A stretch of 64,000 bases of DNA. It comes from Poa pratensis (taxonomy: Eukaryota; Streptophyta; Magnoliopsida; Poales; Poaceae). A model generated the notes under the pieces. That model saw only the letters and a list, made by a program, of their open reading frames with translations. It made no database searches and was not told where the DNA came from. The stretch lies in assembly GCA_947311845.1 (NCBI GenBank), contig CAMZMU010000040.1, positions 52,641,782-52,705,781 of the forward strand, read 5' to 3'. Positions 10,375 to 36,111 of the stretch are shown here, one piece after another. Position numbers and translations under genes: made by a program. Numbering within the stretch: the stretch's first letter is position 1; each line of letters opens with the position of its first letter.

Positions 10375-11374
10375 TGCTGAAATATTGTTGAAATATTAGC
10401 ATCAAACATTTCCAGATAAATCCTAAAGGCCCATGTTGTCATGCCTCGCCTCGTCACGACGCGCTCGCGCGCCGCGGGTTGAGGGAATCTCGTGCGCTGC
10501 AAGTTGAAGCAGATGAACGGTCAACTGAAACGCTTGCCTTAATGGAAAATGAATATGCACTGAAACGTTTGTCTTAAGTGTTCTTAAGTACGGGAGTTTT
10601 CAGAATTCATTGCGAGTTGAAACGTCCGTCTTAAGTGTTCTTAAGTACGGGAGTTTTCAGAATTCATTGCGCTTAATGGAGAATGAATTTGAGCTGAAAC
10701 GTTTTGTCTTAAATGCTCTTAAGTACGGCCGTTACCAGTCTCTCAATTCTCTAATTAATTACGTGCGTTTCCGGTGGCCTTCCACCTGCGTGTGTGCCTA
10801 TATGAGAGAGGTCGCTCCTCTCTAGAAGTAAAACCAGAAAGATAGCATCTGCTTGCGCTGCCACCATAGTTCCACCTACTGTTGCTGTCATCGCTGATCC
10901 CATCCCGTCCACCGCGTACACGGCTGACGGGAGAGCAGGCCTCCGAAACTCCGCCTCTCTAGATCATGTACGGGAGATGGGCGATTAGGTTTTTGGGGAG
11001 TGTCTCTACGCGACTGCTCGCTCAAGTCCGTCTGCTTCATCTACATCTGCATCAACTACGTCCGCGTCGTCTTCTTCATCACCATGGCCACCGACGCCGA
11101 CAAGGAGAAGGTTGCCGCTGACAAGAGGATCGCCGACGAAGCCACCGCCTCCGCTGCTGCTGCGGCCAACAGGCCTACTGGAGGGTATAACATGTTTATC
11201 CCTCTCATGATTATTTCCATGTCTGCAGTACTAGAGATATGCGTAGATGTTTCTACTATCTGTCTAGTACATAGTTTTATCATCAAATTTCAGTATGTCA
11301 TTAGCACTACTTTTGTCATGTTCATGATTTATTATTGGATTAATTTAATCGAACAATTACCTATATTCTCAGCA
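10375..11374 (+). repeat. 3' LTR of the Copia element
   Basis: Second copy of 4793-5793, starting TGCTGAAATATTG and ending TATATTCTCAGCA, followed by the duplicated target AGAAA. It contains the same internal ATG (11084) and alanine-rich open frame as the 5' LTR. In the 3' LTR this frame runs out into the flanking old LTR and stops at 11401. Confidence 0.95.
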
Positions 11375-11379
11375 AGAAA

Positions 11380-11765
11380 CACACGCAATCAATCACAATG
11401 AATTCTGAAAACGTCCGTACTTAAGAGTACTCATTTCAGCTTGTATTCATTGCGCGTTCATTTTCCATTAAGGCAAACACTTTTCAGTTGCGACCGCTCA
11501 TATTCCATTCCTGCGTGACAAAAAGAATACATTCCTGCAACCCGCGGCGCGTGGCGTGGCGAGTCGGCGGAGGAGGAGCGCGCGTGTGGAACGTCTCCCT
11601 TCACTTCACAACCAACTCATACATGTGGGAGAAGATCTCACCTTATAAGTTGGTGTACATCTCTCCCAACTAGACATGTGAGACTAAACTCACACCACTT
11701 GCCATGACTATAGGGATTTTCTGAAATTGTTAGATGGGACTAAAACCCACCCTACATTTTCAACA
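11380..11765 (-). repeat. Right part of the split solo Copia LTR (minus)
   Basis: Reverse complement of the first about 390 bp of the family LTR, for example the CATTTTCCATTAAGGCAA block at about 11460-11477 and AGGGATTTTCTGAAA near 11713. It follows the 5-bp duplication AGAAA (11375-11379) made by the Copia element that interrupts it. It ends with CAACA at 11761-11765 and is followed by GATTA at 11766-11770, the duplicate of 4195-4199. It is more diverged from the two intact LTRs than they are from each other, which agrees with an older insertion. Confidence 0.9.
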
Positions 11766-11770
11766 GATTA

Positions 11771-12831
11771 CACACGAACGCACGCGCATAGTACATCTTC
11801 ATTTCTGTACTACATGTGCGGCTTTAAAAACAAGGAAAATACATCTAGATTTCCTTTCTAAAAAAGAAAATACATCTAGATTTCTAGCTATTGCTAATAA
11901 TCAATCAATTGGCAGCCGGCCAGTTAGAGACACAACGACGAGTACTCACTAGGAACCAGCACTCTTTTGATTTATCTCAACCCATCAGTGCCTCACACAT
12001 ATGGCTAGCGTCTTCGCCACAACGAGTAGCCAGGACGCCATCCAGCCGTAACCAAAGATAATGACTGCATGGAAGGGGACGTCTCTTCTCCATCTCGACA
12101 CCCAACCTGCCTGTAAGGAAACAAGCACAACGGATCATTCATCTGACCCAAATAATCAACACGAAATATGAAAACCATCTCAGCAACAAGATCGTTTCAC
12201 ATGACCGTAACGAACGATCACGCTCATCAGCTAGCGACGAGTCTCACTATCAACCACACTTGCAACAACCACATGCAAAAAGCTCTCAAAAACAAGACTA
12301 GAGCTATAGCCTCCAGCCAAAGGCCTTTTAGGTCGAGATAACTCGTATGCTCAAAACACATAGAGCACACTAATGCATTCTACGGAAAAAAAAACTTACA
12401 CTTCGCTGAAAAGATTCAATAATAGTCAAAAGTATCATAGAGCATTTCAAATGGATCTGCCATGCTATACATACAAAATCTAGAAGATCACCGCGACCGG
12501 AGCGGTTCTAGACTCAACTCTGAACATCCAAGAAGGATATATCAAATTGGCAAGAACATATTGCACACAGTCTGCAACAACCATAGATAGGGAAGCAAAG
12601 TATCACCTTATCCAAATTATGTAGAATATAAAACAATATAGAAGCATGTGCTAAAAGAAACTGAAAAAGAACAATACACATAAGTATACAAGTAAAACCG
12701 ACCAAGTAGTTCCTCGCAAATCTTAGTGCAGGCATATGCGTGACCAAGAAACAATGTTACCAATCTCAAATATGTGTGTGATATGTACAACAGGTTAATA
12801 GTACTGTCATGTCAAGTTGGGAAAAAAGGAG
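11771..12831. other. No gene recognised
   Basis: About 1 kb of moderately AT-rich DNA between the solo LTR and the Mutator-type MITE. The few short open frames carry no recognisable motif. The composition around 12000-12340 is somewhat more GC-rich but shows no splice-coherent coding. Confidence 0.5.
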
Positions 12832-12840
12832 CTGTGACAG

Positions 12841-13232
12841 GGGAGCGGTGTTTTGGCTCCCGGGTGCATATGCACCCTATATTTAAAATACATTTTGCAC
12901 ATATTTTGAAATGTCAAAAAATTGAAAACAAATGTTCGCGCATAGGTCTTAACTTGTTATGTGTTCACAAAGTCGTTTCACGAAAAACCAAAAAAAATTG
13001 TGACTCCTATAAAAAAGAAAAAAATTGGTGCTAAAATAAGGCTTTTCACGACACTTTGTTTTGTCTTTTTTACACAAGGCACAAAATATATCGGTTTTTG
13101 GTGAAATGACATTGTGAACATATAGAATATGAAGATCTATCCGTGAAATTTTATTTCAGATTTTTTTGACATTTGAAATATGTTTTCCAAATGCCGGATG
13201 CGTATGCACCCGGGTGCCAAAGTAAATTTCCC
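12841..13232. mobile_element. Mutator-type (MULE) foldback MITE with 9-bp target duplication
   Basis: 392 bp whose ends are long imperfect inverted repeats: the left end GGGAGCGGTGTTTTGGC, with a CCCGGGTGCATATGCA block, matches the right end read in reverse (GGGAAATTTACTTTGGC, CCCGGGTGCATACGCA). The similarity continues inward through a CAAATGTCAAAAAA-like block. The 9-bp direct repeat CTGTGACAG flanks it exactly at 12832-12840 and 13233-13241. A 9-bp duplication and long terminal inverted repeats point to the Mutator superfamily. No transposase is encoded. Confidence 0.9.
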
Positions 13233-13395
13233 CTGTGACAGAGCAAGGGGTACATAAGACTCCAACTAGTCAATAGAACCGGCATGTCAAGTTGAACACA
13301 CAATTGTACTTTGTATGACTAAGTATCAACCATAGCCTCTTTTATCTATTTCGAATAATAGCCACACATAAATAGGAAGCATCAGATGATGAGAA

Positions 13396-13901
13396 GGCGA
13401 CTGCTCGGTTTCACTCAGTAAAATGGAAGACCATAATATTAAATCATAAACCACACTACAAGTTCGTAAACTATTTACTTCACCTTTTTATTCAAACAAT
13501 GTTTAACAGATATGTTATCTATATGCTTGATTGAACAAATTGTAACAAATAAATACACACAATTAATAAGATAGTACACATGACCCATTCTACACCACTC
13601 AATAAGATTTCCAATCTTATATCAGTAAATGAAGTGAAATTATCTTATTAGTAAATCAAGATTTTGGCTGTTATGTTAAAATAAGAGCCAAATCACATAA
13701 CCAATATAGTTGGTGCCTAGATTTTCATAAATGGGTATTACGCGTTACTTCTACCTCTGCGATGTCCTCCCCACGCCCGTGTGTCTCATGAGGGAGAGAG
13801 ATCACCGATGCAGTCCTCACACTCCATCCACCCATAGCTACATGCCAAGAGTCTCCTCGTCAATATGTTCTTATCTTTGCTCTCACCAAGTGTCGGCTTA
13901 C
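13396..13901 (+). repeat. Diverged direct repeat, copy A, first part
   Basis: The segment from GACTGCTCGGTTTCACT onward matches 15738-16235 in the same order with many substitutions, including GACCCATTCTACACCACT, AATCACATAACCAATA and CCCGTGTGTCTCATGAGG. Copy A is cut at 13897-13901 by a solo LTR and resumes at 15371. No protein-coding signal is visible; the nature of the repeat unit (about 735 bp) is unknown. Confidence 0.85.
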
Positions 13902-15370
13902 TGATAACCCCCAAGAGCAGGGGATCACTATAGCACCTCTCAATGTGGAAGTAGGGTATCGATCCGCAGGAGCAAGAAGGAAAAGTTATCTATTCCCTAC
14001 AACTAAAGTGTCACAAGTTTTAGTTGATTATGCACTAAACAAGTTTAAAGAACAAGATGGTTGATTTAATGGATGTAAATTTAACGTAACAAAACAAGAA
14101 TGTAAAAATGTCCCAATCCTCTTTATTGCAAGAGGACAAGACAAAGGTTTTCTCTTATAGGAACAATGGACATGGGTTCACTCAATCCTCTCTCTCTCAT
14201 CTACGGTGATTATCATGTTATAGATAAAGTACACACAATTGTCATGTTATAATGGTGGTTTTTATGACGGCTATATGTCCTAAAACACATAGTTGAAAGA
14301 AATACTCATTTGTGTGCTATGTCACCCTCATAAGGCTAGCATGGTTGCTGTCACTCCCACATCATACTTCTCCCTTTTTACCCCCAGATAAAGGATGTTG
14401 CCATCCCGTACCTACATACATCATACTTCTTAATGGAAAATATTCTAAACACTAGTGCAATGATTCGTATTTTGTGTGTGTGACCACATCTCTCTCATCT
14501 ATCCACACTTGGTGGTGTCAATCACCTCATGACAAGGATAAACAAGGCATTATGCATAAATCAAACCATCACATGCATCATAGAATATCTCCAAAGCATG
14601 ACAAATCATAAAAGCTCCAACACAACGGTAAATGTATAACAAATCATCTCATACCACAATATCCACCACAAGAATTACATAGATAGATCCATACTTATGC
14701 AAGGCACATCATATGGGCTCCAACAATGATCATACATAGAGATATTAGATCAAGTTACCACCACAAAACCCAAAGTCCAGGGGGTGGACTACTCCCCCTT
14801 CATCATGGAGACGGTGGAGAAGTCGTTGGAGAAGATGGAGACCACCCCGGCAGCGCCCCGCCGGAGTTTTCCCCGTCCAATCTGCAGCTTCAGGTCTCTG
14901 TTTCGTGGTTTCTGTGTTTCGGCGGCGCTCCTTCCAGAGAACATCGGGAGACTATTTTTATAGGCGTTTTTAGGTCAAGACGAAGCCACGGAGACGAAAA
15001 CAGACGGCATCGGAGACACGAGGAATAAAAGAGGTGGTTCCACACGGCCTATGTACCTGGCCGCGTGGGACCATCTAATTTCTTCCTCGAACTTCTTTTT
15101 TCGCGGATTCTTGGCTGGTACGTCTTCTTATTTCCAAATATTGGGCCCCGTAAAATATTAGGTCATTTGGACGTCGTTTGGTCCCTGAAAGTCAAAAACA
15201 TGGAAAAAGAGGTTTTCTGCCTGTGCAGGGTTAATTCCATAAAAATAGGAAACATACCAAATATTTCCAAAATCATTATAAAACAGTGATATAACCCTTA
15301 TATGATGCAAATATGATTGGAATATAAGTAAAAACAATGCAAAGTTCATGTATGCATTTTACATGCATCA
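13902..15370. mobile_element. Solo LTR (about 1.47 kb) with 5-bp target duplication
   Basis: The segment starts TGATAACCCCCAAG and ends CATGCATCA, giving TG...CA termini, and is flanked by CTTAC at 13897-13901 and 15371-15375. Removing it joins copy A of the local direct repeat seamlessly, as judged by the uninterrupted copy B. There is no internal domain, primer site or second LTR, so it is read as a solo LTR left by unequal recombination. Strand cannot be fixed with certainty, and the retrotransposon family was not identified. Open frames inside (for example 14726-15028) are without recognisable motifs. Confidence 0.85.
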
Positions 15371-15600
15371 CTTACGTCCCATGGTGGTATAGATTGCGCC
15401 AATTCTTGTCTCACCTCCTCCGGGAACCATGAAATGAGTGTGCGCAAGGCGCAGGCAAGACAGAGATAGACCATGTGTGCGCGAGAGAGAGAGCCTCCCA
15501 AACGCCGCCCTCCCACCTCCTCCCATCCACAACTAAATGCTAATAGACACATCATCACTACGTTCCTTTGTTTGTCGTCTCCTACCACCAACTCTACCTA
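15371..15600 (+). repeat. Diverged direct repeat, copy A, second part
   Basis: Continues copy A after the solo LTR. It matches about 16236-16470 of copy B: GTAGATTGCGCCGATTCTTG-like block, an AG-rich run (GAGAGAGAG), the CACCTCCTCCCA block and CCTTTGTT near the end. Confidence 0.85.
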
Positions 15601-15737
15601 AATTAGTAGATCAAAATCACATCCACCCACTAGTTTGGTAAATCTTAGTAAAATTTGAGGAAGTCTTACTATATCGATAGTGTCTTTTCTATATGCCTAG
15701 ATCGATGTCAAGGTTGTCATCGTTATTAATCGTTGGT

Positions 15738-16470
15738 TAAGGTGACTGCTCGGTCTCACTTAGTAAAATTGAAGACCATAATATTAAATCACAAAGCATA
15801 CTGCTAGTTCATAAACCATCTACTTCACCTTTTTTATTCGAGCGTTGTTTAACAAATATGCTCTTTATTTGCTTGAAGATATGCTCGATTAAAATAAATA
15901 CACACCACTAATAAGGTATTACACATGACCCATTCTACACCACTCAATAAGATGTCCAATCTTATATCAATAAAACGAGTACAATTATCTTATTAGAAAA
16001 TCAAGATTTGAGGATGCCTATGCTAAAACAAGACCCAAATCACATAACCAATACGGCTGGTGCCTAGATTTTCAGAAATGGGCATTACCCGTTACATCTA
16101 CCTCTGTTGTGTCCTCCTCGCCCGTGTGTCTCATGAGGGAGAGAGATCACCGATGTATTCCTCACACTCCAACCACGCATAGCTACATTCCAAGAGTCTC
16201 TCGCCATTATTTTCTTTTCTTTCCTCTCACCAAGTGCCAGCTTAGGTCTCGTGGTGGTGTAGATTGCGCCGATTCTTGTCTTACCTCCTTCGGTAACCAC
16301 AAAATGAGTGCTGAGGAAAGAGAGAAACCGTGTGTGCGACAGAGAGAGAGAGATAGATAGAGAGGAGAGAAAGCTCCCAAATGCCACCCTCGCACCTCCT
16401 CCCACCCACAACTACATGCCAATAGACACCTCATCGCTACCTTCCTTTGTTCGGCTCCTACCGCAAGCTC
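15738..16470 (+). repeat. Diverged direct repeat, copy B (uninterrupted)
   Basis: Tandem partner of copy A at 13396-13901 plus 15371-15600, separated from it by about 140 bp. It lies directly upstream of the decayed exon-1 copy of the CHD3 gene. The unit could be part of an older duplication covering the CHD3 upstream region, but I see no match of this unit immediately upstream of the functional gene. Confidence 0.85.
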
Positions 16471-16772
16471 AGGCACACTATTGCTATAATTATGGATGAT
16501 ACGAGACCTTCCTCCTCTAAACAACCAATCGTGAAAGAGAGAAGCGCCCCCCCGCACTGCCGTTGCTTCTCCTCTACCCATAGTTAGCCTCCTCATCGCT
16601 GCCCTCCTTTTCCGTTTTCTCCATTCCACTTTGTGTTGTACCGGAGAGTGCGCCCTCACCCCTCCTAAATCACCAAAATCTAGCCGATTCATAGGCGATG
16701 GAGCCAGAGTGGTAGCGAGGGGTTTAAGCATAGTCGGCGAGGGGGGACGGTGTGCGTCTCCGTGAACCGGGG

Positions 16773-17210
16773 ATGTGTAGTCCCGTGGAGCTCTTGCGCG
16801 TGCGGTCAGATAGACAACCACCCAACACAGTTAGAGAGTCAGACAAAGACCTCATATTGTATGGTGGATGTTGGATGGTTCGACGCAAGGCCGTCATTCC
16901 TAATAGGATCGAGCAGAAGGATGGGTCAGAGCCACAACCATCACCGCCGGCGAAGGTGATGACTCGATCCCAGTCAAAAAAGTCGGTGACCGAGAGCACA
17001 AATCTCCAAGCACACGCTGCGGGGGTTATGGAGAAGGATATGCCATGCAAGCGGAGACCACGAGCGACGAAGAGGCCTCCGCCGCCGTCGTGGAAGATGA
17101 CGACCCGGTCTATGTCAAAAAGGTTGAAGACCCGGATAACAAATCTAAAAGCAGGACACAAGGTTAGAAAACATTTACTTTCACCAAAATTTCATTCAAA
17201 AGCCGTTTAA
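16773..17210 (+). pseudogene. Decayed duplicate of CHD3/PICKLE exon 1 and part of its 5' UTR
   Basis: An ATG at 16773 opens a frame beginning MCSPVELLRVRSDRQPP, followed by VRESDKDL, which aligns with the first exon of the gene at 17877 (MSSLVERLRVRSEKRPR and DESDDDL). The similarity extends upstream into non-coding DNA: AATCACCAAAATCTAG at about 16663 corresponds to AATCACCAAACCCTAG at about 17764, with the same spacing of about 1104 bp. After the first 30 codons the similarity fades. The frame stays open to 17210 and contains two versions of a basic M-TRS-SK-T-TNL-A motif (around 16959 and 17098). No exon 2 (PHD finger) follows before the functional gene. It is best read as a partial tandem duplication; whether it is transcribed is unknown. 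Confidence 0.65.
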
Positions 17211-17876
17211 AAAGTCCGTATTTGTTTATGTTTCTAACACATGGTGGTTGTACAAACAAAAAGCAAAATAAATGCATTGGACACAAATTGGTCACACTTT
17301 TGGCACCACGCAACAAGATTTGCAATCTGGTACTGAATAAATGCAGTTGTAACTATCTATTTCCACAGTTCAGATCTTTTATTTCCAAACAGGTCCACGG
17401 TTCAGATCGTTATTTTCCAGACAAGTCCACGGTTCAGCGTTTCCTTCCTAAGATGGAGGCATGGAGCCCAGATCAGTCTCGGACCAAAACAATGTAATTT
17501 AGTAACAGAACAAGGACCTTGCCGCAAATCCGGTACAGTCTTCAGTCCCAGGAGTTCTTCCCTGGGCAGCAGTGGCCGTTACTACTGCCTCCGCCCGCTC
17601 CTGCGCGTGCGTCAGAGACAGAGCGCGCCACCGTCGCGCCTCCCTCCCGCCCACAGCCACGCGCCGACGGCCCACCCCTCGTCACTACCTTCCATTTTCG
17701 TCGCCTCCAGCTCAGGCCTCGCAACGGTACAAATTTCGCCCGATTCCGAGCTCAGCCGCCCCAGAATCACCAAACCCTAGGTAGCCCACCCCGAGGCGGC
17801 GGACCGAGAGTTGGAGCCGTTTTGCTGCGTGCTTCCTAGGAGCGTGTTTGCTTTCGAGGCGGCGGCGGCCGGCGGG

Positions 17877-35165
<17,289 letters not shown>

Positions 35166-36111
35166 TGTGTAGGGATGGAAACGACATGATAGCCCCCTTC
35201 GTTTTAGTTTGCTAAACAAAAGGTTTTAGTTTACATTGTTGTTACTCTAAGCTAGGCACCCAGGACTAATGGCCTTCAGACCGATCTCCAATTTGTCAAA
35301 TTTTCCTTGCTCCTGCCCCATACTCTTGCAGTTTTTTTGCAAGGTTGCTGCTGTTTGGGGTGTAGTGCTGCTCGCGAGGTTTTAAATCTGTATTCCTCTT
35401 TGTAGTGTACTGTTCCTCCACACCGGATGTGGATGGGTAATGTACCAGTTAATAATTATATGTACTGTGATGAACAAACAAATAGTGAGTAACGGAACGC
35501 AAAGAGTAGAAACAGTATATTCATGCTGTCTGTCCTCATTGTATGAACTAGTATATTCAAATGCAATGGGACTTGATTTTAGTTAAGTGACTCCACGTCT
35601 GATAACATATGCAAATGCAACGGGACTTGTTTTTAGTAAAATGCATATCCAGTTCTGCGTTATCATTCTGTTGCAAGAAAAACTGCACACTGTAAACTGG
35701 TTGAAACTTTGGGGAGAATTCCGGAAGCCCGAGATCGGGAAGTGATAGAGGGAGGACATGAAAGGAGCCCATCAAATCGACCTCGATTTGCTAGGAAATA
35801 ATGCCTTCACAGCTGTTCCCATCATTGTAGATTTGTAGAAGAGGAAGTGATAGGATATGTTTTCTCATGGATCACCATCGCTAGTTTGCAAATCTCTTCC
35901 TCCCTATCCGATATGTTTTAGAGTGAGATCTTAACGATCTCAGGGAAAAAAAAAGATCTTAACGATCTCAGGGAAAAAAAGGGAGAAAGTGATTTTAAAA
36001 TGTTTTTTTCAGAATAAAAGGACGTGCGTGTCAGCGTGTGTCGTGTGATCTTAACGGTAGTGTGCGCCCACCACAGCGACGCAACAAGCGAGAAGAGCGG
36101 TGGCGCCCGCC
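35166..36111. other. CHD3 3' UTR and intergenic spacer to the next gene
   Basis: No further coding exon was found. The first few hundred bases are probably the 3' UTR of the CHD3 gene (T-rich, ending somewhere before about 35500). The distal part should hold the promoter of the phosphoesterase-like gene; no clear TATA box was identified. Confidence 0.5.
35926..35980 (+). repeat. 28-bp tandem repeat upstream of the phosphoesterase-like gene
   Basis: AGATCTTAACGATCTCAGGG plus a poly-A run occurs twice with a 28-bp period (35926 and 35954). The shorter string GATCTTAACG appears again at 36047 just upstream of the start codon. GATCTTAACGATC is itself partly palindromic. A regulatory role is possible but not shown. 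Confidence 0.75.

Larger units (their letters stand above)
4793..11374 (+). mobile_element. Copia LTR retrotransposon, nearly full length, coding-defective, nested in a solo LTR of its own family
   Basis: A 6.58-kb element with two directly repeated LTRs of about 1 kb (4793-5793 and 10375-11374), each starting TG and ending CA. The perfect 5-bp duplication AGAAA flanks it at 4788-4792 and 11375-11379. The internal order is Gag, zinc knuckle, protease, integrase, reverse transcriptase, RNase H, which is the Copia (Ty1) order. A polypurine tract abuts the 3' LTR. No canonical primer-binding site (TGGTATCAGAGC type) follows the 5' LTR at 5794; the sequence there begins ATCCAAAAACC. Gag and Pol contain stops, frame shifts and a 137-bp duplication, so this copy cannot make a complete set of proteins. 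Confidence 0.95.

Noticed and set aside
14726..15028. 100-codon open frame in the solo LTR
   Set aside because: Lies within a defined LTR; no domain and no conservation evidence.
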